Shown piece after piece: positions 27,187 through 35,232 of a stretch of DNA of 64,000 nucleotides (its first letter is position 1; each line of letters starts with the position of its first letter). Both the position numbers and the translations under genes were made by a program. The stretch covers positions 1 to 64,000 of the forward strand of contig NZ_JAKSYC010000034.1 of assembly GCF_022829585.1 (NCBI RefSeq), given 5' to 3'. This stretch comes from Methylobacterium sp. J-026. Lineage in GTDB: Bacteria > Pseudomonadota > Alphaproteobacteria > Rhizobiales > Beijerinckiaceae. The notes under the pieces are model-generated. The model saw only the letters and a list, made by a program, of their open reading frames with translations, was not told where the DNA came from and ran no database searches.

Positions 27187-27993
27187 ATGAATATCGATAA
27201 CAATAGGATTTTTGAATTAGAAAGAGTGGCAGAATTTCATGCCTTCTCTGTGCGGCAGCTTATTGCGCAGCGTGAGCGTTTGTTTAAGATCGCAAAACTT
27301 TCATCGAACTGCATAAACTTAGCCAATGCGGCGCAAATTGGCAAAGTCTTGGACCTGGTTGAGAAGTCAAGCGGGCAGTTTTACCAAGATATATTCGGGC
27401 TGCTTTACAATCGAGCGAAACAAAACGGCTTTTTTGTCGAGTTCGGAGCGTGTGACGGATTGTTCCTGAGCAATACGGCGTTGCTCGAGAAGGAGTTCGG
27501 TTGGGCCGGCATCGTCGCTGAACCCATGCCGACTTGGCATGCGCAACTGGCCCAAAATCGGAAATGCTTGATCGAGAAGCGGTGCGTCTGGCGCGAAACC
27601 AAAGCTCAGATACAGCTCTTAGAGTACAAAGACGACGAACATAAAACGGAGTCCCGCATTGCGGGTCACGACTCCAAGGACCGGGACGTCGCGCGGATAC
27701 ATACGGTCGAAACCGTCACATTGACGGATATGCTGACACAGAATGGCGCGCCGAACATCATCGATTTGATGTCTATCGACGTCGAAGGCGGCGAGCTAGA
27801 TATTATTGCAGACTTTGCATTTGATCGATACAAGATCAATTTTCTGACCATCGAACAGCATGCCGGAAACGCGGAGCCGATTCGTGCGTTGATGGAAGCA
27901 AAAGGATATACGCAAGTCCTGGCCGACATTTCCGGGCATGACGGTTTTTATGTACCGCGCGAATCGGCCGAGCAACTCGGGTCATCACAATAG
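27187..27993 (+). CDS. FkbM-family methyltransferase
   Basis: The 268-residue protein has a helical N-terminal part, then GFFVEFGACDGLFLSNTALL (SAM-binding motif of the FkbM type), WAGIVAEPMPTWHAQL (acidic motif II) and IIDLMSIDVEGGELDII, the FkbM signature. FkbM enzymes are SAM-dependent O-methyltransferases often found with sugar or surface-polysaccharide genes. The acceptor here is unknown. The gene is much richer in A and T than its surroundings and uses AT-ending codons, a sign of recent transfer. It starts 710 bp after tRNA-Pro. No glycosyltransferase neighbours are present. Confidence 0.85.
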   Translation: MNIDNNRIFELERVAEFHAFSVRQLIAQRERLFKIAKLSSNCINLANAAQIGKVLDLVEKSSGQFYQDIFGLLYNRAKQNGFFVEFGACDGLFLSNTALLEKEFGWAGIVAEPMPTWHAQLAQNRKCLIEKRCVWRETKAQIQLLEYKDDEHKTESRIAGHDSKDRDVARIHTVETVTLTDMLTQNGAPNIIDLMSIDVEGGELDIIADFAFDRYKINFLTIEQHAGNAEPIRALMEAKGYTQVLADISGHDGFYVPRESAEQLGSSQ

Positions 27994-28122
27994 ACAGGCC
28001 GATCGGCCACTCGATTTGGACGGGTGCCGAACCGGGAGCGGAGGTCGGGATGACGCCGCAGCGCACCCGCGTTGCCAATCCCGTCCTGACGCGTTGTCCC
28101 GCCGAAACTGTAGGAGGTGTCA

Positions 28123-28491
28123 ATGCCCGTGATTCGGTGGCTGATCGGCAAGATCATCGGCTTCTTTCTCGCCCAGACCAGGGCGCGCCAAGCCGGCGTG
28201 ATGGCGAAGCAGCGCGAAGCCGGTCGCTTCGAGGGCGATTATTCGACCAAGGCCAGGAATTTCGAAGATGACTACAACGCCGCCGCGCGGATGCTGAAAT
28301 CTCGGATTGATAAACGCTTTCCCGACAGCTACTATGCGCGGCTGAGTTCCGGCAACAACAGCTCCTACGATTACGGTCAGGATCGTGCGTTGGCGATCGA
28401 TACCATGTCGACCGCCATCGCCATGGCGTTGCGCGGCGGCGCCTCCGTCGAACAAGCCGCTGCGGCTGGTGCGGCCAGCGTCGGGATCTGA
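28123..28491 (+). CDS. Hypothetical protein, 122 aa
   Basis: GGAGG stands five bases before the ATG. The product begins with an amphipathic or membrane-associating segment (VIRWLIGKIIGFFLAQ). Charged helices follow (ARQAGVMAKQREAGRFEGDY), then a polar Ser/Asn/Tyr region (SSGNNSSYDYGQD) and an Ala/Gly-rich end. No domain is recognised. Composition is back to the normal high GC, unlike the FkbM gene before it. Confidence 0.6.
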   Translation: MPVIRWLIGKIIGFFLAQTRARQAGVMAKQREAGRFEGDYSTKARNFEDDYNAAARMLKSRIDKRFPDSYYARLSSGNNSSYDYGQDRALAIDTMSTAIAMALRGGASVEQAAAAGAASVGI

Positions 28492-28915
28492 TCGCCCGTA
28501 TCGGACCGGGCCCCGGAGGCGGGACGGGGTGCTGATCTTTGAAGTCGTGGCGAGGCTGTCTGGCGGCCGGTGCCGGCTCAAGGACCGGTCGTAACGACCG
28601 ACACGGTCGTTTTGCAGGACGCGGCGGCCGCCCGGCGCAAGGTTTTCAGAAACCTCTCATTCGGCACGCAGCTTCTGGAGCGCAACGATGATGGCTGCGT
28701 CGCGACTCGCCAAATGTCGCCCGTTCGCATTGTGCGGTTGTTATTGTCGCTGTGATGGCGTACAGGTAAGAAATCGACTGTTGGCCAGATATTCGGCCGC
28801 ATCGCCTGAACAGGGCGAGCGCACTGCATCTCTCCCATTTTCGACGACCAGCGACCGAGCGCGTGCGATGCGTGCGCTCGACCTCTTTGTTTGCCTATAA
28901 TGATATGGAACACCT
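28492..28915. other. Intergenic region and leader of the cold-shock gene
   Basis: No gene is supported here. The last 180 bp before the cold-shock gene are AT-richer and contain TATAAT at 28896-28901. If that is a -10 box, the leader would be only a few bases long, so the true promoter may lie further up. Cold-shock mRNAs often have long structured leaders, but I could not identify a conserved cold box. Confidence 0.35.
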
Positions 28916-29125
28916 ATGAGCATCGGCACCGTCAAGTGGTTCAACGACACCAAGGGCTTCGGCTTCATTCAGCCGGATGACGGCGGCAAGGACGTGTTCG
29001 TTCACATCTCCGCCGTCGAGCGCGCCGGCATGCAGGGTCTGACCGAGGGGCAGAAGGTTTCCTACGAGATGGAGACCGACCGTCGCAGCGGGAAGCAGTC
29101 GGCCGGCAGCCTCCAGGCCGCTTGA
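28916..29125 (+). CDS. Cold-shock domain protein (CspA family)
   Basis: The 69-residue protein is a single cold-shock domain that binds single-stranded RNA and DNA and melts mRNA structure. It has [19 protein letters not shown] with RNP1 (KGFGFIQ) and VFVHISAVE with RNP2, and ends [12 protein letters not shown], typical of alphaproteobacterial Csp proteins. Length is normal. An inverted repeat with a T-rich tail follows 28 bp after the stop. It opens a run of small plus-strand genes of stress type. Confidence 0.93.
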   Translation: MSIGTVKWFNDTKGFGFIQPDDGGKDVFVHISAVERAGMQGLTEGQKVSYEMETDRRSGKQSAGSLQAA

Positions 29126-29153
29126 GCCTCACTCGTCCTTCGGAACGAGTTGC

Positions 29154-29188
29154 GAAGCCGTTCCCCCCGGAACGGCTTCATCTATTTT
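29154..29188 (+). terminator. Terminator of the cold-shock gene
   Basis: A perfect 11-bp stem, GAAGCCGTTCC with GGAACGGCTTC, encloses CCCC and is followed by ATCTATTTT. A second small stem (ACTCGT/ACGAGT, 29131-29150) comes just before it. Confidence 0.7.
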
Positions 29189-29229
29189 CGGCCGCCGGAT
29201 CAGAGTTCCGGTGTGCATGAGGAGACTTC

Positions 29230-29592
29230 GTGGGCCAATACAAGACAAGTCAGCTCGTTGATCGCATCGAGGCTGTCGCCAAGGCGCGACAGGCCACGCT
29301 CGAACGGTTCCGGGCACGTCCGGCCGCCGATGATCCGGCGGTCCTCGCGCAGCAGGCCGCCCGGCAAGCCGTGGTCGAGGCGCGCGATGTGCGGAACGCC
29401 GAGCGGGAAACCGCCCGTGCCGCCGACGAAGCCCGGCGTGAAGCCGAAATCCTGGCGGAGAGCGAGCGCGCCGCGGCCGAACTCATTCGCCAAGAGGCCG
29501 AGACGGCCGAGCGGCAGGCAGCCCAGGCCGCCGAACAGAAGGCTGCGCGCGATGCACGCTTTGCGGCTCGCAAGGCCAGAACCCGCCGATAG
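29230..29592 (+). CDS. DUF6481-like highly charged helical protein, 120 aa
   Basis: Nearly the whole protein is a long Ala/Glu/Arg-rich helix (AAERQAAQAAEQKAARDARF and similar) after a short start MGQYKTSQLVDRIEAVAKAR. I associate this pattern with the DUF6481 family of alphaproteobacteria; that assignment is from memory. It has no membrane span. The GTG start has GAGGAGA a few bases before it. It is followed at 41 bp by another small gene. The function is unknown. Confidence 0.65.
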   Translation: MGQYKTSQLVDRIEAVAKARQATLERFRARPAADDPAVLAQQAARQAVVEARDVRNAERETARAADEARREAEILAESERAAAELIRQEAETAERQAAQAAEQKAARDARFAARKARTRR

Positions 29593-29633
29593 GCCGTTCC
29601 AACCCCTCGAAGCGCTTCCCTGGAGGACGGCAC

Positions 29634-29831
29634 ATGTCTCACAAGTTCAAGGTCGGCCAGCACGTCCGGCAGCTCGGTCTCAGCTACTCCGGCAACAAGA
29701 GCGTCGTCGACGGTCTCTTCGAAGTGGTCCGGCTCACGCCGGATGACCGCTCGGGCGAGCCGACCTACCGGATCCGGTCCGACCTCGGCGAACGGGCCGC
29801 GCGGGAAGGCGAACTCGTCCGCGCCTCCTGA
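29634..29831 (+). CDS. Small conserved-type protein, probably SH3-like, 65 aa
   Basis: The protein starts MSHKFKVGQHVRQLGLSYSG, contains GLFEVVRLTPDD and PTYRIRSDLGERAAREGELV. This pattern (FKVGQxV, a short beta strand, xYRIKS, EREAxEsEL) is common among small proteins in Hyphomicrobiales and suggests a single small beta-barrel like an SH3 or KOW domain. GGAGGAC is placed just before the ATG. Function unknown. Confidence 0.65.
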   Translation: MSHKFKVGQHVRQLGLSYSGNKSVVDGLFEVVRLTPDDRSGEPTYRIRSDLGERAAREGELVRAS

Positions 29832-30065
29832 TGAGGGCTTGACCGGGACACAGACTGCCTCCGCCCGGTGACGACCTGCGAAGCGACGAAGCTGTGCGAG
29901 GACCATCCTCGCCAAGGACGGTCGCCGCGGCGGCCGGAAGAAACGACGCGCTGAGGCGACGCCGTTTGTCGGATTGGCACCACGCTGCACGCATGATCCC
30001 AACGATCGACGCAGGCAGGACCCGAGATCGTTCCTTAGCGGTTCGATCAGGAGGGCGGGGCTGCT

Positions 30066-30389
30066 ATGCATTTGCAAGTCGGATCGTTCGAAGATCCAGC
30101 CACGTTTGATCGTGACCGTGCGTGCTGCGGCGAGGAGCCTGCTGTGTACAATCCTTTCCTGTCATCCCTGATGCTCGCGATCGAGTCGCAGCGCGTGATC
30201 GAATTGCGGCTGGTCCGTCTCGCCTGGGGCGGCCGCGAGGGGTTGGCCGAGGCGCAGTCGATGATCGCGGAAAAGGTCGACGCCGCGGCGGAGGCCATGG
30301 CCACCCTCATGTTCGGCGGATCGCCTGAGACCGTCATCGCGCGCTACCGCGAACATGTCGCCGCGAACACGAAGCGTCTGAGCATCTAG
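30066..30389 (+). CDS. Hypothetical protein, 107 aa
   Basis: The ORF starts MHLQVGSFEDPATF. The second half is helical with LMLAIESQRVIELRLVRLAW and AQSMIAEKVDAAAEAMATLM. It resembles small proteins with a phasin-like helical pattern (ESQRVIxLRxxxxAxG...EAxxMVxEKxxA), known in polyhydroxyalkanoate and phasin-like families, but it is too short to assign. It lies nine bp upstream of the next gene, so they are probably co-transcribed. A later start at MLAIES cannot be excluded. Confidence 0.55.
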   Translation: MHLQVGSFEDPATFDRDRACCGEEPAVYNPFLSSLMLAIESQRVIELRLVRLAWGGREGLAEAQSMIAEKVDAAAEAMATLMFGGSPETVIARYREHVAANTKRLSI

Positions 30390-30398
30390 GACCCAACT

Positions 30399-30671
30399 AT
30401 GTCGACGGCCGATTCACCCGCCCCCGATGTCGCGATCATCGAGCCCAACCAGACGGCCTACATCCTCAAGGTCTCGCGTCCGGACGATGCGGAACTGTCC
30501 GGGCGTCTGGTGATGTTCTACGCCGCGATCACGACATCCGAGGCCGATGCGCTCGCCGTCGTGCGCCGTGCCGTGAAAGCTGACGCGGATGTCGAGCCGA
30601 CCGGCGTCCGTCTCTCGCAGCAGACGGCCAGCGCGCTCGCCCTGGAGGCAGGTCTCGCCAGAGCCCTCTGA
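30399..30671 (+). CDS. Hypothetical protein, 90 aa
   Basis: The protein begins MSTADSPAPDVAII and has a soluble alpha/beta appearance (TAYILKVSRPDDAELSGRL) with an Ala-rich helical end. There is no signal peptide or known motif. It follows the 30066-30389 gene by nine bp on the same strand. Confidence 0.5.
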   Translation: MSTADSPAPDVAIIEPNQTAYILKVSRPDDAELSGRLVMFYAAITTSEADALAVVRRAVKADADVEPTGVRLSQQTASALALEAGLARAL

Positions 30672-30792
30672 CGCGGTGTTCAGGGGCATCATGGCGGACC
30701 GCAGTTTCACCGCGCAGTCCCAACCGTGTCCGCAGGGTGTCTCCGGCATCCCCGCGGCCGGTCCCCCCGATGGGGTCGACCGGCCGCTCGAT

Positions 30793-30924
30793 TCAGCCTC
30801 GTCCGGCCGTCTTCATGGCTCCTGCGACGGTGCCCTTGGTCGACGGGGCCGCCGCGTTGGTTTTCGGCACGGGGGCCTTCGGCTTCTTGGTCTCGCGGTT
30901 TCCGCGCTTCTTTTCGGTCGCCAT
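30793..30924 (-). CDS. Small lysine-rich protein, 43 aa
   Basis: The ORF encodes MATEKKRGNRETKKPKAPVP followed by a Lys/Ala/Thr-rich tail, a very basic disordered peptide. AGGAG is placed seven bases before the ATG, strong support for translation. Small basic proteins of this style (MATxKKxGNREVKKPK) are frequent in alphaproteobacteria and may bind nucleic acid; the role is unknown. Confidence 0.65.
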   Translation of the reverse strand: MATEKKRGNRETKKPKAPVPKTNAAAPSTKGTVAGAMKTAGRG

Positions 30925-30970
30925 GGTCTCGCTCCTGGAGGGAAAAGTCGCAGGCGGAACGGTGCCGCCC

Positions 30971-31249
30971 TCAGGGTCGGATCGTCGGCTCGTCTCCGAG
31001 CAGCCGAATCGAGTTCGCGATCGGATTATCAAGGGCGCCGTACACCGCGACGAGGCGATCGCTCGCCCACAGTTCGGCACGATGCCCCTCGACCAATCCG
31101 ACCGCCTGACGCTCGGCGTCACCGTCGTTGCGGGCCGTGATGATGCAGGTCGTGAGCACGCTGCCGCTCGGGGCGAACCGATGCACCTGATAGATCCGGC
31201 GTGCATGCCGCGACCGGGGCTTGGCGGGGAACTTGATGAGGTCTGCCAC
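30971..31249 (-). CDS. Hypothetical protein, 92 aa
   Basis: The product begins MADLIKFPAKPRSRHARRIY, followed by two beta-like segments (QVHRFAPSGSVLTTCIITAR), an acidic helix (NDGDAERQAVGLVEGHRAEL) and a predicted strand (RLVAVYGAL). It has no signal peptide and no recognised domain. It is 46 bp upstream of the lysine-rich peptide gene on the same strand, probably one transcript. Confidence 0.55.
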   Translation of the reverse strand: MADLIKFPAKPRSRHARRIYQVHRFAPSGSVLTTCIITARNDGDAERQAVGLVEGHRAELWASDRLVAVYGALDNPIANSIRLLGDEPTIRP

Positions 31250-31410
31250 GCGCGCCTGTCCATCACAGGCGGGGGCACGGGCCCTCAGCCACCGGAGCCT
31301 GGGTCAACCGTTCCGGTAGTCTCGATAGTCTGCACCGTCGAGGCACACAAAGATAGCCCTGAACCCGGCTTCCGGCCCACCAACACAGCCCGACACTCGT
31401 GGCACCGCGC

Positions 31411-31824
31411 CTACGACTTCCTGAGCTGGTCGGGATGCTTCTCGTCCGGCATCGTCTCGCGCACATGGCGCCGGACGATCTCGGGACTGAATGGTTTACC
31501 GATGAACGTCGCGCCCTTGGGCAGGTCCCCCGGTCCAGGCTTCAGCCGACCCGAAGCGACGACCACCGCGATGTGCGGCCACCGCTCCGCGGTGACCCGT
31601 GCTAGGTCGAAGCCGTCTGCCTCCCCCGGCATCTGGACATCGGTGAACAGCAACTGCACTGCACCGTGGTGCCGATCCAGCACCTTCAGCGCCTGGGCGA
31701 CATTCATCGCCTCCAGCACCTGGAAGCCCGCATCCTCCAGGATGCTGGTCGCCTCCATCAGGATCAGGGCGTCGTCATCGACGACGAGGGCGTGGGGCGC
31801 AGCGCCCGGATTAAAATGGTTCAC
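31411..31824 (-). CDS. Single-domain response regulator (CheY-like)
   Basis: The protein is a bare receiver domain: HALVVDDDALILMEA (acidic pocket), LLFTDVQMPGEADGFDLA with the phosphorylated Asp, VVVASGR at the Thr/Ser position and TFIGKPFSPE with the conserved Lys. There is no output domain, so it must signal by protein contact. No kinase gene is nearby. I start it at the GTG at 31824, just before the receiver fold; the frame is open to an ATG at 31914, whose extra 30 residues show no domain. Confidence 0.85.
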   Translation of the reverse strand: MNHFNPGAAPHALVVDDDALILMEATSILEDAGFQVLEAMNVAQALKVLDRHHGAVQLLFTDVQMPGEADGFDLARVTAERWPHIAVVVASGRLKPGPGDLPKGATFIGKPFSPEIVRRHVRETMPDEKHPDQLRKS

Positions 31825-32021
31825 TGACTTCAACGCGTGCGAGGGGCAATGCGGTTGCGCCCAAGACAAAATAGATTTGTCGCACCCGCCAGGTTTGACG
31901 TGCATCTTCAACATGCGACGACTGCTCTATAGAGATGTCAGCCTATGGTCGGCGCCGTGCTAAGCTGACCGCAGGCGGTCGGGACACCCAGCCTCGGCAG
32001 CGCCAGATTCGGGATGGTCCG

Positions 32022-32885
32022 TTGGTCGAGATCAGCATCAGGCACCGGACCACATACCGCTATCGCCAGCCGGTTACCCTCGGGCCGCACCGGCTGATGA
32101 TGCGGCCCCGGGAGAGCCACGAGCTGCGCGTGCTGTCGAGTACCGTCACCCTGTCGCCGGATGCCGCCGTCACCTGGGCTCAGGATGTCGCCGGCAATGC
32201 CGTCGCGACGGCGACGTTCAGCTCCGAGGCGGACAGCCTCGCGGTGGAGTGCCTGTCCCGGGTGGTGCTGTCCGCCGCCGCCTACCCGGTCTTCGCCATC
32301 GCCGCCTCGGCGATCACGTTCCCCTTCCGCTACACCGACGACGAGTGGACGGATCTCGGGGCGCTGACGATCCTGCAATATCCGGACGGCGCTCCGAGCC
32401 TGCGGGACTGGGCGCAGGGCTTCGTGGCCTCCTACCCGACCGACACGCTATCGCTGCTCAAGGACCTGAACGCCGGCGTCGGGAATGCCATCGCCTATCA
32501 GGTTCGCGAGGATGAGGGCACGCAGTCCCCGAGCCAGACCCTGTCCCTCCGGATGGGCTCCTGCCGGGATCTCGCGACGCTCCTCGTCGAGGCGGTGCGC
32601 AGCCTCGGCTTCGGGGCCCGGGTCGTCTCGGGCTACCTCCACGACCCGTCGCGGATTCTGCTGGGCTCGGCGGATTCCGGGGCCACGCATGCCTGGGCGG
32701 AGATCTTCCTGCCGGGCGCGGGTTGGATCACCTTTGATCCGACGAACCGGAGCGTCGGCGGTGCCAATCTGATCCCGGTGGCCGTGGCCCGCGACATCCG
32801 GCTGGCCATGCCCCTGGTGGGAAGCTACCTCGGACCGGCGGACGCATTCCTGGACATGTCCGTGGCGGTCAGCGTCGGCGGGTAG
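32022..32885 (+). CDS. Transglutaminase-like domain protein
   Basis: From the TTG at 32022 the protein has 287 residues. The first 90 form the bacterial transglutaminase N-terminal domain (ISIRHRTTYRYRQPVTLGPH, then RLMMRPRES). The core shows the catalytic Cys in MGSCRDLATLLVEAVRSLG at about 181, His in ATHAWAEIFL and Asp in WITFDPTN, so the cysteine-protease-like triad is intact. Relatives act as peptidases or amidases rather than cross-linkers. There is no signal peptide. The frame extends back to an ATG at 31935, but that segment is basic and unlike the family. Confidence 0.85.
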   Translation: MVEISIRHRTTYRYRQPVTLGPHRLMMRPRESHELRVLSSTVTLSPDAAVTWAQDVAGNAVATATFSSEADSLAVECLSRVVLSAAAYPVFAIAASAITFPFRYTDDEWTDLGALTILQYPDGAPSLRDWAQGFVASYPTDTLSLLKDLNAGVGNAIAYQVREDEGTQSPSQTLSLRMGSCRDLATLLVEAVRSLGFGARVVSGYLHDPSRILLGSADSGATHAWAEIFLPGAGWITFDPTNRSVGGANLIPVAVARDIRLAMPLVGSYLGPADAFLDMSVAVSVGG

Positions 32886-32950
32886 CGACCGGCGGATCGT
32901 CCGAAGGCCGCTCACGGCCTGTCGGGGCGATACCGCCGGCGCGCGACGTC

Positions 32951-32998
32951 GAACGCATGGGCCTCGGAACGCATGGGCCTCGGAACGCATGGACCTCG
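32951..32998 (+). repeat. Three tandem copies of a 16-bp unit
   Basis: GAACGCATGGGCCTCG occurs three times head to tail; the third copy has one change (GGGCC to GGACC). It lies 25 bp before the SGNH-like gene. Each unit contains an ATG, and 16 bp is not a multiple of three, so the units present starts in different frames. Confidence 0.85.
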
Positions 32999-33023
32999 GC
33001 GGCGACGTGCCGGACGGGTAAGA

Positions 33024-34088
33024 ATGCCATCCATGGCATCGCGATCGCCGGAACACCGTCAGGACGAAGCGGGCTACGCCGCGGCTTGGTCGCGCTTTGC
33101 CCGCAGCGTCATCGCCATCGCGGCGTTCCTCGGCGTGTCGGTGATCGCGTCCGTGGCGATGCTCGATCCCTACGGATTGCGCGCGGCGCCGGGCCACCCA
33201 CCCGGCCCGATCATGGATGCCAATCAGCGTCTGGCCTACCCGCAGATCGCCCGCGGCGGCGCCTTCGACGCGGCGGTCTTCGGCACCTCGACAGCCCGGC
33301 TGCTCGATCCGGACGCCCTCGACAGGGCCTTCGGCGCGCGGTTCGCCAACCTAGCCATGAACGCCGCCACCCCGGACGAGCAGCTCCACCTGGCCGCGCT
33401 GTTCCTGGCGCGGCGGCCGGTGCGCGCGATCCTGTTCGGGCTCGACGCGACCTGGTGCGCGGCCGATCCCCCCGCCCGCACCGCGAACGCGTTTCCGGAC
33501 TGGCTCTACGCGGAGGGGGCGCCGTGGGGCGTGTTGCGGCAGGTCAACCTGCGGTCCGTCACGGCGGCGGCCCAGGTCGGGCTCGCGCGTTTCGGGCTGG
33601 CCCGCCCCCGAATCCGGTCGGACGGCTACGCGGTCTTCACCCCGCCGGAGGATCGCTACGATGCCGAGCGTGCCCGGGCCCATATCCGAGCCGGCGCCGC
33701 CGATCCGGCCGCACCCGCCGATCCGCCGGACGCGCCCATGCCAGCGCTCGATCGCCTCGACCGGTTCCTGGGCGGCGTGCCCGCGCAGGCGCTGAAGCTC
33801 CTGGTCTTCATGCCGGTCCACGCGGTCGCGCAGGGGGCCCCATTGACGGCGGCGGGCCGGCGCGAGGCCGCCTGCAAGGCCCGGGTCGCTACGATCGGAA
33901 CCGCGCATGGCGCGACGGTGGTGGATTTCCGGATCGCCTCACCACTCACGACCCGGGACGCGAACTACTGGGACGCGCTGCATTACCGCCTGCCGGTGGC
34001 GGCCCGGATCGTTACGGATCTGAAGGCCGCGGCCGCGACCGGTGCGGAGGACCCGGCGGGGGTCTATCGGGTGCTGGCCCACCCGTGA
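33024..34088 (+). CDS. Membrane-anchored SGNH-hydrolase-like protein
   Basis: The ATG at 33024 gives a product of 354 residues with one N-terminal membrane span (SVIAIAAFLGVSVIASVAML), so the rest should face the periplasm. AAVFGTSTARLLDPDAL has a GTS that fits the nucleophile-serine block of SGNH/AlgX-like proteins. Near the end ANYWDALHYRLPVAARI supplies the usual Asp-x-x-His pair. FANLAMNAATPDEQLHLA matches the block II position. It may modify a surface polymer; the substrate is unknown. Confidence 0.6.
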   Translation: MPSMASRSPEHRQDEAGYAAAWSRFARSVIAIAAFLGVSVIASVAMLDPYGLRAAPGHPPGPIMDANQRLAYPQIARGGAFDAAVFGTSTARLLDPDALDRAFGARFANLAMNAATPDEQLHLAALFLARRPVRAILFGLDATWCAADPPARTANAFPDWLYAEGAPWGVLRQVNLRSVTAAAQVGLARFGLARPRIRSDGYAVFTPPEDRYDAERARAHIRAGAADPAAPADPPDAPMPALDRLDRFLGGVPAQALKLLVFMPVHAVAQGAPLTAAGRREAACKARVATIGTAHGATVVDFRIASPLTTRDANYWDALHYRLPVAARIVTDLKAAAATGAEDPAGVYRVLAHP

Positions 34089-34095
34089 GGCGGTA

Positions 34096-35232
34096 TCACG
34101 CGGCGGCCCGCTCGGCCCGTGCCCAGCCCTCGCGGGTACCGCTGCAGTAATCCGCGAAGGTTCCCGCCCGGATCGCCGCCCGGGCGCCTGCCATCAGGTC
34201 CTGGTAGTAGGCGAGGTTGTTCCAGGTCAGCAGCATCATCCCCAGGATCTCGTTCGACCGGACCAGATGATGCAGATAGGCCCGGGAATAGTCCCGCGTC
34301 GCCGGGCAGGCCGAGGCCTCGTCGAGGGGCGCCGTATCTTCGGCATGGCGGGCGTTACGCAGGTTGACCCGGCCGTGGCGCGTATAGGCGAGGCCGTGGC
34401 GGCCGGCGCGGGTCGGCATCACGCAATCGAACATGTCGATGCCGCGGGCGACCGCGCCGAGGATGTCGTCGGGCGTGCCGACGCCCATCAGGTAGCGGGG
34501 CTTGGCCTGCGGCAGGTGCGGCTCGACAACCTCGATCATGGAAAACATCACCGCCTGCGGCTCGCCCACCGCGAGGCCGCCGACCGCGTAGCCCTTCAGG
34601 TCGAGGTCGGTGAGTGCCCGGGCGCTCTCAACCCGCAGGGCCGGGACGTCACCGCCCTGCACGATGCCGAACAGGGCCCGGCCGGGCTGCTCGCCGAAGG
34701 CGACGCGGCACCGCTCGGCCCAGCGCAGGGACAGGTGCATGGCCTTCTCGATCGCCCCGTGCTCGGCCGGCAGGCGCACGCATTCGTCGAGCTGCATCTG
34801 GATGTCGGAGCCGAGCAGTCCCTGGATCTCGATGGAGCGTTCCGGGCTCATGTGGTGGGCGGTGCCGTCGATATGCGAGCGGAAGGTCACGCCCTGCTCG
34901 TCGATCTTCCGCAAAGCGGACAGCGACATCACCTGGAAGCCGCCGGAATCGGTCAGGATCGGCCGGTCCCAATTCATGAAGCGGTGCAGGCCTCCGAGGC
35001 GGGCCATGCGCTCCGGGCCGGGGCGCAGCATCAGGTGATAGGTGTTGCCGAGCACGACGTCGGCGCCGAGGTCGCTGACCTGCCCGGGATACATCGCCTT
35101 GACGGTTGCGGCCGTGCCCACCGGCATGAAGGCTGGGGTCCGGATCTGTCCACGCGGCGTCGTGATCGCGCCGGTGCGAGCCGCGCCGTCCTGCGCCAGC
35201 AGGGTGAAGCCGAAGGGGGCAGGGTCGGTCAT
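34096..35232 (-). CDS. tgt: Queuine tRNA-ribosyltransferase
   Basis: Tgt exchanges guanine 34 for preQ1 in tRNAs with GUN anticodons. The 378-residue protein has [24 protein letters not shown] with the general-base Asp, GGLAVGEP and [14 protein letters not shown] with the nucleophile Asp. The zinc site looks lost: the usual CxCxxC block before YSRAYLHHL reads SACPATRD here, keeping one Cys, and the usual His of TIHNL is Asn (LTWNNLAYY). It overlaps queA by four bases (ATGA), so the two are co-transcribed and coupled. Confidence 0.95.
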   Translation of the reverse strand: MTDPAPFGFTLLAQDGAARTGAITTPRGQIRTPAFMPVGTAATVKAMYPGQVSDLGADVVLGNTYHLMLRPGPERMARLGGLHRFMNWDRPILTDSGGFQVMSLSALRKIDEQGVTFRSHIDGTAHHMSPERSIEIQGLLGSDIQMQLDECVRLPAEHGAIEKAMHLSLRWAERCRVAFGEQPGRALFGIVQGGDVPALRVESARALTDLDLKGYAVGGLAVGEPQAVMFSMIEVVEPHLPQAKPRYLMGVGTPDDILGAVARGIDMFDCVMPTRAGRHGLAYTRHGRVNLRNARHAEDTAPLDEASACPATRDYSRAYLHHLVRSNEILGMMLLTWNNLAYYQDLMAGARAAIRAGTFADYCSGTREGWARAERAAA

